DNA from: Microvirga pakistanensis
Lineage (GTDB): Bacteria > Pseudomonadota > Alphaproteobacteria > Rhizobiales > Beijerinckiaceae
NCBI RefSeq assembly: GCF_004458765.1
Contig: NZ_SPJX01000184.1
Span: 62,001-126,000 of the forward strand
Reading direction: 5' to 3'
DNA: 64,000 nucleotides
Shown: piece by piece, positions 15,896-24,771 of the stretch
Layout of the letters: every line of letters starts with the position of its first letter
Position numbering within the stretch: the first letter of the stretch is position 1
Translations under genes and position numbers: made by a program
Notes under the pieces: generated by a model
Databases searched by the model: none
Told to the model about the DNA's origin: nothing
What the model saw: only the letters and a program-made list of their open reading frames with translations

Positions 15896-16207
15896 ATGCC
15901 GACCAAGACGACAGACGGAAAAGCCGGTGCGAAGAAGACTGCTGCCAAGGCGGCCGCTGGTTCCAAGCCCAATGCTCTTCAGAAGCCCCTGCAGCCGTCC
16001 AAGGAGCTGGCCGCCATCGTCGGCTCGAACCCGCTGCCCCGCGGCGAGGTGGTGAGCAAGATGTGGGACTACATCAAGAAGAACAACCTGCAGAATCCTG
16101 AGAACAAGCGCGAGATTCTCGCGGACGACAAGCTGCAGCCGATCTTCGGCAAGCCGAAGGTGACCATGTTCGAAATGAACAAGCACCTCGCCCAGCACCT
16201 GAAGTAG
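15896..16207 (+). CDS. SWIB/MDM2 domain protein
   Basis: A 103-residue protein. The first 30 residues are lysine- and alanine-rich, like a histone H1 tail (GAKKTAAKAAAGSK). Residues about 33-103 form a SWIB/MDM2 fold (LAAIVGSNPLPRGEVVSKMW, then KMWDYIKKNNLQNPENKREI, ending NKHLAQHL). Such small SWIB proteins occur in chlamydiae and several alphaproteobacteria and are thought to act on DNA or chromatin-like structure; no defined activity is known. CGGAGG lies 7 bases before the ATG. Confidence 0.93.
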   Translation: MPTKTTDGKAGAKKTAAKAAAGSKPNALQKPLQPSKELAAIVGSNPLPRGEVVSKMWDYIKKNNLQNPENKREILADDKLQPIFGKPKVTMFEMNKHLAQHLK

Positions 16208-16225
16208 GACTTCGGCCCTCTCCGA

Positions 16226-16837
16226 TCAGGAATCCTGCCGCCATTGAACGAGCGGCAGGATTTCGGGCCTCTGGCCCGGCGCCTTCCTCCATGGGTCGAC
16301 AGCCCATTCCTGCCGGTTCCCGCTCTCCACGATCACAGCGGAGAAATGCGGGTATCGCCCATCCAGAAAGAATCCGCGCGATTCCGGCGGCTCGACCTTG
16401 TGGTGGGCGAGCAGGCCTTGGTCCTGCAGAACGAGAAGCAGACTTGTCGTATTGGCGGTTTCGTCCAAGCAATCCATCTGGCCATGCACGCCCGACATCT
16501 GGGCCGGCGAGCCTGGGATGTCGGGCTTCCCTCCGATCGAAGCTGCCAAATAGGCCGTATAGGCGCTCACCACCTGCGCCAAGGCCTTTCTTTCCGTATC
16601 GGGAGAGGCTCTGGCGGCCTTCAGCAATGCGCCCGCCCGGCTGAGCCAGCCAGCCACGGACACCACCTGGCGTCGCGAACAGCCATATCCATGACAGGCC
16701 ACGATGCGGGTCCCCTTGGGGCCGACATAACCCTGGCTCTCGAACCATCGCAGGGCCGCCTGCGACGCGCAGGCGGGCGAGGGGAGGGCGAGCGCCAGAA
16801 GGGCTGCCGAAAAGAGGAGTGGCATCGCTTTCGTCAT
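16226..16837 (-). CDS. Secreted protein of unknown function, conserved
   Basis: Not recognised as a named family. From the ATG at 16837 the 203-residue product has a signal peptide of about 24 residues (MTKAMPLLFSAALLALALPS, cleavage near ACA). The mature part contains a conserved-looking block QMDCLDETANTTSLLLVLQD and GFFLDGRYPHFSAVIVE, plus two cysteines near VACHGYGCSRR. The DCxDEAxNTT-type block is one I have seen in uncharacterised periplasmic proteins of proteobacteria. The gene is convergent with the SWIB gene. ATGs at 16855 and 16924 are possible but would put residues before the signal peptide. Confidence 0.75.
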   Translation of the reverse strand: MTKAMPLLFSAALLALALPSPACASQAALRWFESQGYVGPKGTRIVACHGYGCSRRQVVSVAGWLSRAGALLKAARASPDTERKALAQVVSAYTAYLAASIGGKPDIPGSPAQMSGVHGQMDCLDETANTTSLLLVLQDQGLLAHHKVEPPESRGFFLDGRYPHFSAVIVESGNRQEWAVDPWRKAPGQRPEILPLVQWRQDS

Positions 16838-16938
16838 GGGAGTACCTATGGCCATGCTGTCATGGCGATCAAATAGGTCAGCCGGCTGCGGCGCCCATTG
16901 GCCACGACGGTTCGAAAGTTCCACCCTTTGAGGTAATC

Positions 16939-17802
16939 ATGTCCCGGATCGTGTTCCTGAACGGCTCATTCCTTCCCATCGAGGAGGCCAAAGTGCCCTT
17001 CATGGATCGAGGATTCATGTTCGGGGATGGCGTTTATGAAGGTGTCGGTGTTCTCGGTGGAGGCCTCGTCGACAACGATGCCCATCTCGAGCGCCTGGAG
17101 CGCTCGCTCCGCGAGGTGCGCATTCCGAACCCCTACAGCCGAGCGGAATGGACGCGCCTCGAGCAGGAGCTGGTGCGCCGCAATGCCATGACGGAGGGGT
17201 TCATCTACTTCCAGGTGACCCGAGGCGTGGCCGAGCGGGATTTCATGTTCCCGGAAAACGTCGTTCCGACCGTTGCCATGTTCACGCAGGCAAAGGCCAT
17301 CGTCGACGCGCCTGCCGCCAAGATCGGGATCGCCGTCGTCACCGTGCCGGATCTGCGCTGGAAGCGCCGCGACATCAAATCCCTCAACCTGCTCGCGCAG
17401 GTGCTCGCCAAACAGGCCGCCAAGGAATCCGGTGCGCAGGAGGCCTGGATGGTGGAGGACGGGTTCGTGACCGAGGGCGGATCCTCGAGCGGATTCATCA
17501 TCACGAAGGAAGGCCGCCTCGTCGTGCGTCCGCTGTCGAACGCCATTCTGCCGGGGATCACGCGCAAAGCGCTTCTGGCCCTCTCGAAGGATGCGGGTGT
17601 CGAACTCGAGGAGCGCCTGTTCACGGTCGAAGAGGCCTACGGGGCCGCCGAGGCTTTCATGACGAGCGCGTCCACATTCGTGCTCCCCATCGTGTCCATC
17701 GACGGGCGCGCCATCGGCGACGGCAGGCCCGGGCCGATCACGAGAAAGCTGCGGGAGATCTATATTCGGATGGCGACAGCCCCACGCATGGCTGCCGAAT
17801 AG
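16939..17802 (+). CDS. D-amino acid aminotransferase-like protein (class IV PLP aminotransferase)
   Basis: A 287-residue fold-type IV PLP enzyme. Marks are the N-terminal VFLNGSFLPIEEAKVPFMDR, GFMFGDGVYEG, the PLP lysine in RRDIKSLNLL (about residue 147), the EGGSSSGF phosphate-binding region and FMTSASTFVLPI near the end. RRDIKSLN is typical of D-amino acid aminotransferases (Dat), which make D-glutamate or D-alanine for peptidoglycan, rather than of branched-chain aminotransferases. Substrate is inferred from these motifs only. The ATG at 16939 matches the family start. Confidence 0.88.
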   Translation: MSRIVFLNGSFLPIEEAKVPFMDRGFMFGDGVYEGVGVLGGGLVDNDAHLERLERSLREVRIPNPYSRAEWTRLEQELVRRNAMTEGFIYFQVTRGVAERDFMFPENVVPTVAMFTQAKAIVDAPAAKIGIAVVTVPDLRWKRRDIKSLNLLAQVLAKQAAKESGAQEAWMVEDGFVTEGGSSSGFIITKEGRLVVRPLSNAILPGITRKALLALSKDAGVELEERLFTVEEAYGAAEAFMTSASTFVLPIVSIDGRAIGDGRPGPITRKLREIYIRMATAPRMAAE

Positions 17803-17809
17803 GCGAAGC

Positions 17810-17834
17810 GGAACTGCTCCGGGGGTCGCCCGTT
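17810..17834 (+). promoter_or_regulatory. EcfG-type promoter, exact consensus
   Basis: GGAAC (17810-17814), 16 bases, CGTT (17831-17834), 21 bases before the start codon at 17856. It begins 8 bases after the stop codon of the aminotransferase gene, giving the next gene its own promoter. Confidence 0.8.
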
Positions 17835-17855
17835 GCCTTCCGAAAGGAGCGATCC

Positions 17856-18200
17856 ATGAAGCGAATTCTGGTTCTATCCCTGGCTCTCGCCGGCGGTGTC
17901 ACGGCTGCGATGGCACAGAATCCCAACGTTTTGAATCAGCAGGCGCCCAACATGCCGCCGCTGCAGCAGATGCCGGCTGAAAAGGTCGACCCCAACGGGT
18001 TGCAGTCGGCGCCCCGGGATCCGTCGTCGACCGGGTCGACGTTGAGCGACAAGCTTGAGCAGTCCGACGGCGTCATTCGCCCGCCCCAGACGGGGGCCCC
18101 CGACATCACGGTGCCGGCGCCCGTTCCGGAACCGGGCACGACCCCGGTCATTCCGCCACCCGGCAGCCCGGGCGGCAATCAGCAGGTTGATCCGAAGTAG
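17856..18200 (+). CDS. Small secreted proline-rich protein, unknown function
   Basis: A 114-residue product with a clear signal peptide (MKRILVLSLALAGGVTAAMA, cleavage before QNPN). The mature region is short, disordered and rich in proline, glycine and threonine (PVPEPGTTPVIPPPGSPGG). No domain is recognised. Ribosome binding site GAAAGGAG precedes the start by 7 bases. Expression under general stress is predicted from the exact EcfG promoter. The stop TAG forms the left end of a CTAG-type repeat. Confidence 0.75.
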   Translation: MKRILVLSLALAGGVTAAMAQNPNVLNQQAPNMPPLQQMPAEKVDPNGLQSAPRDPSSTGSTLSDKLEQSDGVIRPPQTGAPDITVPAPVPEPGTTPVIPPPGSPGGNQQVDPK

Positions 18201-18300
18201 AGCGACGCCAGCATTGGACATGAAAAGTGGACCTGCACTTTTCATGTCCGATGCTTCCTCACTTGAACAAGAGCATCGTTCGGGCCGCACGATGCTCTAG
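18198..18300. repeat. CTAG-ended intergenic palindromic element (copy 3) providing two stop codons
   Basis: TAGAGC at 18198 and GCTCTAG at 18294-18300 bound a 103-base element with the internal palindrome GGACATGAAAAGTGGACC / GCACTTTTCATGTCC and a second arm pair GAGCATCGT / ACGATGCTC. Its left TAG is the stop of the secreted protein gene and its right CTA is the stop of the convergent coiled-coil gene, so both neighbours end inside the repeat. Confidence 0.8.
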
Positions 18301-19313
18301 GAAGCGGCGGGGGCCGGTTGCTTTGGCTTTCCCGCCGCCTTGTTGCGCCGTCTGCCGTGGCGCCCGCCGCGCGGCGTGGCGGTGCCGCTGGCGTGCATCA
18401 CCTTGGCGGCGACTTCCGTGATCTGGCGACGGAGCTCTTCGTCCCCTTTGCCGGCATTGTCCTGCGCGCCGAGGCGGTTCTGCGCGTCGTCGCGCTCGGC
18501 CTCGATCTCACGGATGCGCTGCTCCAGGATCAATCCGCGTTCCTGCTCCGCCGCAACGGCGCGGGCAAGCTCCGCCAGGCGCTTGCGCTCGTCGGAAAGC
18601 TCGGAGTGACGCTCGTTCAAGGCGCGCTCGAAGTCGTTGCCGCGCGCGGTCTGGGTCATCAGGCGGGTTTCGAGATCGGAGATCGCGATGCGCTTGGCAT
18701 CGTTCTCGGTGAGGGCCGCCGTCAGGCGCTGATCCGTGTCGGCATATTCCGCCTCCAGGCGAGCGAGCCGCTCCTGAGCATGGAGCAGCTCCGTCTTGAG
18801 GCTGGAGCGCCCGCTCTGGGTGAGATCCAGCTCCATGCGCGTATTGGATAATTCATCCAGGGTGGCGCGGTGGGCGTTTTCGAGAGCCGCAAGGGTCTCC
18901 CGGGTGCTCAAGAGAGAGGTCCTTGTCTGTCCCAGGTCGTCTTCGAGGGCAGCCAGCTTCGTCTGGGTCTCCGCCAGGGCCACCTCCAGTTGCGCGATCA
19001 TCCTGTCCCGTTCGGTCAGGGTGCTCTCAAGAGCCTCGATCCGCACGGCCCGGCGGCCGAGCTCCTCCATGCTCTGGTGCTTGGCCGCAAGAGCCTCCTC
19101 GGCCTTGCGCTCGATCTTGCGCTGAAGCACGGCGAACTCGGCCCGCAGATGGTCCTTCTCCGCCGTCAGCTCGGAGATGGACATGGGAAACAGCGCCTCA
19201 GCCCGGCGGCGCGCGAGCCGCTCCGCGCGGGCATTGATCGCGGGAATGATGAGGAGCGCGATGAGGGTCGCAGCCACAAACCCCAGCGCGAAAATCATAA
19301 TGGTTTCAACCAC
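18297..19313 (-). CDS. Membrane-anchored coiled-coil protein, unknown function
   Basis: A 338-residue protein with one N-terminal membrane segment (MIFALGFVAATLIALLIIPA, about residues 6-25). A continuous coiled coil of about 250 residues follows (about 50-300, rich in E, L, R, A with heptad spacing), and the tail is short and basic (GGRHGRRRNKAAGKPKQP). It resembles long-helix envelope proteins found as hypothetical proteins in Hyphomicrobiales. A structural or scaffolding role at the inner membrane is a guess. Its TAG stop is supplied by repeat copy 3. Confidence 0.8.
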   Translation of the reverse strand: MVETIMIFALGFVAATLIALLIIPAINARAERLARRRAEALFPMSISELTAEKDHLRAEFAVLQRKIERKAEEALAAKHQSMEELGRRAVRIEALESTLTERDRMIAQLEVALAETQTKLAALEDDLGQTRTSLLSTRETLAALENAHRATLDELSNTRMELDLTQSGRSSLKTELLHAQERLARLEAEYADTDQRLTAALTENDAKRIAISDLETRLMTQTARGNDFERALNERHSELSDERKRLAELARAVAAEQERGLILEQRIREIEAERDDAQNRLGAQDNAGKGDEELRRQITEVAAKVMHASGTATPRGGRHGRRRNKAAGKPKQPAPAAS

Positions 19314-19485
19314 GCGGACGCCAACTCCAAGAGACCAGAAAGAGACCTGATCGTGTAACGCTCAAGCACCTTGCCTTGTGCCCGCGCGGCTTTCCAGAGC
19401 GATCACGCCCCAGCCCGCCGGTTGTAGTGCATCTTTGAGCCGTTTCCACCTGTGTGGAAGCCGGTCGGGGATGCGGGCAGCCTCT

Positions 19486-20088
19486 TTAGAAGGGGTTCCA
19501 GGTCGGCTCGGGCGTGAATTTCAGGTAACCCATGTTGACGCCGAGCCTTGCGCCTACGCCGGTGCGGATCGGGACCACGACCATCTCGTCCGCCGCCAGC
19601 GCCGTCACGCCGAAGCCGCCGATGAAGTAGGCCGAGCCATCGACGCCGACAAAGCGCTTATAGAGGGCATCCGTGAAGGGCATGTTGTAGACCAGCATCA
19701 TGGTCCTGGCGCCTTCTCCGCCGAAATCGAAGCCGACCGACGGTCCCTGCCAGAAGATCTTGCGCTGGCCCGCATTGCGGGTGAACAGCTTGCCCTCGCC
19801 GTAGCGCAGGCCGCCGACGATGGCGCCGGAGGCCTCCTGGCCGAGGATGTAGCCGTTGGGCTCGCCCCAGCGGCGCACGGCCTCTTCGAGGGCTGTTGCC
19901 AGGCCCCGGGAGGCGGAGCCGAAAAACTGATGGCCCGACTCGACCAGTTCATTGGAATTGAAGGCGTTCGGGCTGCCTGGATTGGGCGCATAGGCGCGCT
20001 GCACGGTCTGGGCGGAGGCCTGCAGGGGGAGGGCGCCGACAAGGGCGGCCAAAGCGGCCGCTGCAGCCAATGAAAGTCGGGAGCGCAT
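19486..20088 (-). CDS. DUF1134 family secreted protein
   Basis: A 200-residue protein with a signal peptide (MRSRLSLAAAAALAALVGAL... cleavage near ASA). A conserved alphaproteobacterial domain follows, with GGLRYGEGKLFTR, KIFWQGPSVGFDFGGEGAR and the C-terminal block GGFGVTALAADEMVVVPIRT ending in LKFTPEPTWNPF. This is DUF1134, a family of periplasmic or outer-membrane-associated proteins related in pattern to lipid-binding SYLF proteins; no function is established. It is single, with repeat copy 4 upstream. Confidence 0.92.
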   Translation of the reverse strand: MRSRLSLAAAAALAALVGALPLQASAQTVQRAYAPNPGSPNAFNSNELVESGHQFFGSASRGLATALEEAVRRWGEPNGYILGQEASGAIVGGLRYGEGKLFTRNAGQRKIFWQGPSVGFDFGGEGARTMMLVYNMPFTDALYKRFVGVDGSAYFIGGFGVTALAADEMVVVPIRTGVGARLGVNMGYLKFTPEPTWNPF

Positions 20089-20146
20089 GGGCTATCTCCT
20101 CGTATGAGACAGGGGACGATCCGGCCTCCTCAAAGCCGGACGGCTT

Positions 20147-20264
20147 CTAGAGCATCGGACCCAAAAGTGGACCCACTTTTGGGATTCGATCCGATGCTCC
20201 ACTCTTGGGAGCGCGCATCGTTCGACGCAGAAAACCGGATCCACATTTCTGCACGGTGCGCTAG
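20147..20264. repeat. CTAG-ended intergenic palindromic element (copy 4)
   Basis: CTAGAGCATCGGA at 20147 and GTGCGCTAG ending at 20264 bound 118 bases. The core palindrome CCCAAAAGTGGACCCACTTTTGGG is near-perfect. A second part, GCGCATCGTTCGACGCAGAA followed by AACCGGATCCACATTTCTGC, matches copy 5 closely. Unlike other copies, neither CTAG end coincides with a stop codon. Confidence 0.8.
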
Positions 20265-20349
20265 CGAGCCCCGACTTTACGGGCATCAACCCTAACAATC
20301 TCTGTACAAGCGGCGCCATAACGCCGCGGATGCGAGGTTCGAACGGCTC

Positions 20350-21174
20350 TCAGACGGGGGCCGCCGGCAGGTCGAGGCGGGGGGCGAGAGTGACATCGCC
20401 CATGGCGGCGAAAGGACCGTTCCGGTAGCCGCGGTCCTCATGGCCGTAGGTGAGGGGGATGCTGCCCGGGCCGACGACGCTGCCGCCGGCGCAGCAGAGA
20501 ATATGATCCCCGGCCGCCGTGTCCCATTCCATGGTCGCTCCGCAGCGCACATAGATGTCGGCCTCTCCGGAGGCGATCAGGCAGAACTTGAGGGCCGACG
20601 AGGTCATGCGCCTCGTTCCGATGGAGAGCACGGAGAGGCAGGCTTCCGTGGCAACGTCGCCATGCCGGCGGCTCACGAGGGCGACGAGCCCGTCGTCAGG
20701 CGCTCTGCGGACCCTGATGTCCTGCCAGTCGAAGGGGGTGCCGCCGTCCTCCGGCATCGCGCTCCTGCGGGCGGTCGTCCCGGCGATCCAGATGGCGTCC
20801 AGTGCCGGAGCCGCGACGGCCGCCGCCAGGGGGCGACTCCCCCGGATCAGGGCGATATTGACACTGTATTCGCCTGTGCCATTGATGAAGTCGCGCGTTC
20901 CGTCGAGCGGGTCGACCAGGAAGAAGAATTCGTCTGTATGGGCCGTGCTGGCCGTTTCCTCGGCAACCACCGGAACACCGGGCCACGCCTCGCCGAGGCG
21001 GCGGACGATCAGGCGTTCCGCCGCCAGATCGGCTGCCGTGGACGGGCTCCCGTCATCCTTGATGCGCTGTTCGACGAGAACATTCTCCATGCCCCGCAGG
21101 AGATGGGCGGCTTCCGCCGCGATCGGGGCAAGCCGCAGGGCGATCTCGTCAGGATTGGCGTCATCGAGGAGCAT
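20350..21174 (-). CDS. cysQ: 3'(2'),5'-bisphosphate nucleotidase CysQ (inositol monophosphatase family)
   Basis: Removes the 3'-phosphate from PAP and PAPS, by-products and intermediates of sulfate activation. The product has the metal-site motif VDPLDGTRDFINGTGEYSVN (about residues 89-108 from the chosen start) and the second family motif EWDTAAGDHIL. An EETAS motif supplies another metal ligand. The ATG at 21174 gives 274 residues, the usual length. A GTG at 21258 with AGGAAAGAG before it is an alternative that adds 28 residues. The gene is divergent from chpT. Confidence 0.9.
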   Translation of the reverse strand: MLLDDANPDEIALRLAPIAAEAAHLLRGMENVLVEQRIKDDGSPSTAADLAAERLIVRRLGEAWPGVPVVAEETASTAHTDEFFFLVDPLDGTRDFINGTGEYSVNIALIRGSRPLAAAVAAPALDAIWIAGTTARRSAMPEDGGTPFDWQDIRVRRAPDDGLVALVSRRHGDVATEACLSVLSIGTRRMTSSALKFCLIASGEADIYVRCGATMEWDTAAGDHILCCAGGSVVGPGSIPLTYGHEDRGYRNGPFAAMGDVTLAPRLDLPAAPV

Positions 21175-21347
21175 GATGGATTTGTGCCTGTTCTCGAAAG
21201 ACCTGTCGATCTCTTTTCCGCGCTTTCCAAAGAACTCGCAGCCGGGTATCCGGTTCACGTTCTCTTTCCTGTTTGGCTGTATTCGTGAAACCCGAAATCC
21301 AGAATTTCATGAATCCAGCGCTGAACTTACGGTCTTCCGGAGCCCTT

Positions 21348-21989
21348 ATGGCCACCATTTCTCTTGATTCGCTCGACCTTGCGGCTCTCCTATGCTCGCG
21401 GGTCTGCCATGACGTGATCTCGCCGGTAGGCGCGATCGTCAACGGGCTCGAGGTCCTGGAGGACGACAGCGACACCTCCATGCGCGAGTTCGCGCTCGAC
21501 CTGATCCAGAAGAGCGCCCGGCAGGCCTCCGCCCGCCTCCAGTTCGCCCGCCTCGCCTTCGGGGCCGCAGGCTCGGCCGGAGCCTCCATTGATCTCGGCG
21601 ACGCCGAGCAGGTGGCCCGGGGCCTCTTTCTCGACGACAAGATTTCCTTCTCCTGGTCGTCGCCACGCCTTCTGTTCCCGAAGAACAGGGTCAAGCTTCT
21701 CCTCAACCTGATCATGATCGCCATCACGGCCATTCCGCGCGGCGGCTCGATTGCCGTGACGGTGACCGGAGACGCGGAGAGCTGCGCGTTCACCATCAAG
21801 GCCAAGGGCCTCAATGCGCGCATTCCCGCCCACTCGCAGGATCTGCTCGCCGGACACTCGGAAACCGGGACGGTGGATGCCCACGGCATTCAGATCTACT
21901 ACGCCGGCATGGTGGCGCGCGCATCGAACATGAATGTCGCCTTCAGCATCGATGGCGATGAAGTGACGATCGCATCGACGACGATCTAA
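21348..21989 (+). CDS. chpT: Histidine phosphotransferase ChpT of the CtrA pathway
   Basis: ChpT passes phosphate from the hybrid kinase CckA to CtrA and CpdR. The 213-residue protein has the phosphorylatable histidine H21 in LLCSRVCHDVISPVGAIVNG and a degenerate ATPase-like second domain without ATP-binding boxes (LLNLIMIAITAIPRGGSIAV), as in the ChpT dimer. The ATG at 21348 follows GGAG; longer in-frame starts are less likely. It is convergent with ctrA, whose product it should phosphorylate, with 474 bases between them. Confidence 0.92.
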   Translation: MATISLDSLDLAALLCSRVCHDVISPVGAIVNGLEVLEDDSDTSMREFALDLIQKSARQASARLQFARLAFGAAGSAGASIDLGDAEQVARGLFLDDKISFSWSSPRLLFPKNRVKLLLNLIMIAITAIPRGGSIAVTVTGDAESCAFTIKAKGLNARIPAHSQDLLAGHSETGTVDAHGIQIYYAGMVARASNMNVAFSIDGDEVTIASTTI

Positions 21990-22463
21990 AAGCCGGATTT
22001 CAAGAGAGGTGCTCCCGGCGAGTGCCTCGCTCCGCCCATCCCGATCCCGTATCTCCCGGTGTGCATCGGGTGTTCGCCAGAGGTCCGGTCCGGGCCGATG
22101 GCAAACATGCATTTTCAAGAGAGATCGATAGCACCGCTTGTCCGCCGCAGGCGCGACTTCTGTTTTGCGCAGATCCAAGATGTCGCCGTCGCACAAGCAG
22201 GCGCGCTGTAGCCGTCGGCAATGGGACTGTGCCAAGACATCCCGACGGACGCGACGGCATGACCTCACGCGAACCAGTGCGAGGTACTCCCTAGCAATGA
22301 GAGACGAGGTTGCGAGGCGGGCGACGCGACAATTCCTGTCGCAAGGGTGCATGCATCAGCAGTCTGATCGCGCATCGAAATCTCTCGTTTCGTAAGATCA
22401 TCGCGCCAATGAAAAAAGCCCGGCGGTGACCGGGCTCTCACGATCGTTCACGTCGCCTCTGAA
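21990..22463. other. Region between convergent chpT and ctrA without a supported gene
   Basis: Short open frames on both strands lack a ribosome binding site and recognisable domains. Apart from the ctrA terminator at 22412-22437, nothing is seen in it. Confidence 0.55.
22412..22437 (-). terminator. Rho-independent terminator of ctrA
   Basis: On the minus strand AGCCCGG (22436-22430), a 6-base loop, CCGGGCT (22423-22417), then TTTTT. Confidence 0.9.
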
Positions 22464-23165
22464 CTAGATTGCGATGCGCTCGTCGGACTCGCTGGGCTCG
22501 CGCAGCACGTAGCCGCGGCCCCACACGGTCTCGATGTAGTTCTTGCCCTGCGAGGCATTTGCGAGCTTCTTGCGCAGCTTGCAGATGAACACGTCGATGA
22601 TCTTCAACTCGGGCTCGTCCATGCCGCCATAGAGATGATTCAGGAACATCTCCTTGGTCAGGGTCGTGCCCTTGCGGAGCGAGAGCAGCTCCAGCATCTG
22701 GTATTCCTTGCCGGTCAGGTGCACGCGAGCGCCGCCGACCTCGACTGTCTTGGTGTCGAGGTTCACGACGAGGTCACCCGTTGTGATTACGGATTGCGCG
22801 TGACCTTTGGAGCGCCGCACGATGGCGTGAATGCGGGCGACCATCTCGTCCTTGTGGAACGGCTTCGTCAGATAATCGTCGGCTCCGAAGCCAAGACCCT
22901 TCACCTTGTCTTCGATGCCGGCCATGCCGGAGAGGATCAGGATCGGTGTCTTCACCTTCGCGACGCGCAGCGTGCGCAGAACCTCATAACCCGACATGTC
23001 GGGAAGATTCAGATCGAGAAGGATGATGTCGTAGTCGTAGAGCTTGCCGAGGTCGATGCCCTCTTCGCCGAGATCCGTCGTATAGATATTGAAGTTCTCG
23101 GACTTCAGCATCAGCTCGATGCTTTGCGCTGTCGCGCTATCGTCTTCGATGAGAAGTACGCGCAT
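22464..23165 (-). CDS. ctrA: Cell cycle response regulator CtrA
   Basis: Master regulator of cell division, chemotaxis and motility genes in alphaproteobacteria. The 233-residue protein has a receiver domain with phosphoacceptor D51 in [20 protein letters not shown] and lysine in [13 protein letters not shown]. It also has an OmpR-type winged helix (about residues 125-228; [32 protein letters not shown]). Sequence is very close to the universally conserved CtrA pattern. [20 protein letters not shown] is the canonical start, so the ATG at 23165 is chosen over 23225. The upstream region carries a CtrA half-site and several GANTC sites. Confidence 0.97.
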   Translation of the reverse strand: MRVLLIEDDSATAQSIELMLKSENFNIYTTDLGEEGIDLGKLYDYDIILLDLNLPDMSGYEVLRTLRVAKVKTPILILSGMAGIEDKVKGLGFGADDYLTKPFHKDEMVARIHAIVRRSKGHAQSVITTGDLVVNLDTKTVEVGGARVHLTGKEYQMLELLSLRKGTTLTKEMFLNHLYGGMDEPELKIIDVFICKLRKKLANASQGKNYIETVWGRGYVLREPSESDERIAI

Positions 23166-23692
23166 GTCTATTCCCCAGCCCATGCCCTGGAGCTTGCGGG
23201 TAGCTTGCCGCCGCCCATCCGCCACCGGGCCTGCGGCGGATGCCCTTTTGCACTGATTCGTAATGCTAGTTCGGAATGGTTAACAAACCCTGATTCCTGC
23301 ATGCAAGCGCTTAACGACATGGCTCCGCCAATCTGTCGCCGAAAATGCTCAACCTGTGGATTCGGGATGACCATTGGGAACCTCATCGTTCCATCCAAAA
23401 CTGTTGCAAACGAAGGGTTTCGCTTGCATCGGCCTGCCGATTTGCCGAAGCGGCAGACGTGACAGAGCCAGTGTTAACGAAATCAGTAAACGAAAGGTTG
23501 ACGCAAGCCTTGCGCAAGCCTCGCTTCCGGTCACGAGCCTGAACGCGATCGCCCGTGATCTGGCTGGTCACGCTTTTTCGTTCATTGTGGTAAGGAAGGG
23601 TCAACTTCCATGCGCGATGATGTCTCATGCCTCACGGATAACTGAGCGATCCGACAGGCACGTGAAACAGCGACGTGTGGAGTTGAATCAAA
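23166..23692. promoter_or_regulatory. ctrA/fliJ divergent regulatory region with TTAACCAT and GANTC sites
   Basis: No gene is supported in these 527 bases. The minus strand reads TTAACCAT at 23283-23276, 111 bases before the ctrA start, a half-site of the kind bound by CtrA. GATTC occurs at 23255, 23292 and 23359, three GANTC sites (the CcrM methylation target) within 109 bases. In Caulobacter, ctrA transcription is tied to CtrA binding and GANTC methylation; the same logic is inferred here. Confidence 0.55.
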
Positions 23693-24094
23693 ATGAAGTC
23701 GCGGGATACGCTCATCCGCCTCAAGCGCTTTCAAGTCGACGAGAAACGTCGGAGGGTGGCGCAGATCGAGATGATGATCGCCGAGTTCGACCGCATGGCG
23801 GCTGACCTTGATCGGGAAATCGCGGCGGAAGAGCAGAAGGCCGGGATCACCGATCCGAACCATTTCGCCTATCCGACCTATGCTCGCGCCGCGGCCCAGC
23901 GGCGGGACAATCTCCGCATGTCGGCTCAGAACCTTCATAAACAACTCGATGATGCCAAGGCGGAACTCGGCGAGGCGTTCGAAGAGCTGAAGAGAGCGGA
24001 AAGTCTGGAGGACCGGGAGCGCGGCAGCGAGCGGACTCTGGACCCATCCATCAGCCAGATGGGTCAGGCCCGCGCCATTCGCGCAACCGCCTGA
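23693..24094 (+). CDS. fliJ: FliJ-like flagellar export chaperone/stalk protein
   Basis: A 133-residue coiled-coil protein beginning MKSRDTLIRLKRFQVDEKRRR, followed by long charged helices (to about residue 110) with a break at GITDPNHFAYPTYARAAAQ. That pattern is the FliJ of alphaproteobacteria, which links the FliI ATPase to the FlhA gate of the flagellar export system. In many Hyphomicrobiales fliJ lies next to ctrA and fliI; here fliI is not adjacent. A bidirectional terminator follows. Confidence 0.85.
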   Translation: MKSRDTLIRLKRFQVDEKRRRVAQIEMMIAEFDRMAADLDREIAAEEQKAGITDPNHFAYPTYARAAAQRRDNLRMSAQNLHKQLDDAKAELGEAFEELKRAESLEDRERGSERTLDPSISQMGQARAIRATA

Positions 24095-24115
24095 CCCCTT
24101 TCGTCGGAACGGATC

Positions 24116-24149
24116 AAAAAGGACGCGTCCATCCCGACGCGTCCTTTTT
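24116..24149. terminator. Bidirectional terminator after fliJ
   Basis: AAAAAGGACGCGTC (24116-24129), loop of 6, GACGCGTCCTTTTT (24136-24149). It serves fliJ and the convergent acetyltransferase gene. Confidence 0.92.
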
Positions 24150-24159
24150 CGTATCCGCG

Positions 24160-24771
24160 TCAGTCGAGCACCGGCACCTGGGGTGCGCAGTCGATTGGGA
24201 TGATGCCCCGAAGGCGTGGATCGTCCGTGACCTCGATGGCGCGGCGATACGGCTCGAAGCCTGCGCGCCTATAGAAGGCGAGGGCCGCCGGGTGGTCGAG
24301 GCTGCAGGTATGCACGAAGAAGCGCTCGATCGGCCGGGCGAAGGCCCGACGAACGGCCTCGCTTATGAGGAAGCGTCCGGCTCCCTTTCCGATCACGCCG
24401 GGCACGAGGCCCAGGAAAGCCAGTTCCGCTTCCCCTTCGGGTCTGAAGTCGAGTTCCAGAAGACCCACGTCATCCTGACCGTCGTGCAGGGCATAGGCCT
24501 CGACTTTCGGGTGGCCGAGAATGCCGGCGAGTTCCTCATCGGACATCACCAGGCGGCTGGACCAGAGCCAGGGCTCGCCCACCCGGCGATAGAGGGTTTT
24601 GTATCGGTCGCGATCTGCGTTGAGAGACTGGAGCGACCAGCCCTCCGGAGCCTCCGCCGGCAGCGCCGGAGGAGGGGAGCGCATCTCGAGATAGGTGACG
24701 ACGGCTGCGATCTTGCCGGACGGCAGATCCGTGTAGCCGTCGAGGTTCAGCATCGTCTGGGGTGTCGTCAT
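24160..24771 (-). CDS. GNAT-family N-acetyltransferase
   Basis: A 203-residue protein whose GNAT core (about residues 80-175) contains the acetyl-CoA loop LGLVPGVIGKGAGRFLIS and the late motif HPAALAFYRRAGFEPYRR. The acceptor is not evident. The extended N-terminus (TYLEMRSPPP, WLWSSRLVMSDEELAGIL) matches a common uncharacterised alphaproteobacterial subgroup. The gene is convergent with fliJ and shares its terminator. Confidence 0.88.
   Translation of the reverse strand: MTTPQTMLNLDGYTDLPSGKIAAVVTYLEMRSPPPALPAEAPEGWSLQSLNADRDRYKTLYRRVGEPWLWSSRLVMSDEELAGILGHPKVEAYALHDGQDDVGLLELDFRPEGEAELAFLGLVPGVIGKGAGRFLISEAVRRAFARPIERFFVHTCSLDHPAALAFYRRAGFEPYRRAIEVTDDPRLRGIIPIDCAPQVPVLD

Noticed and set aside
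22000..22260. Minus-strand frame of 86 codons between chpT and ctrA
   Set aside because: No ribosome binding site, skewed composition and no similarity to known small proteins.
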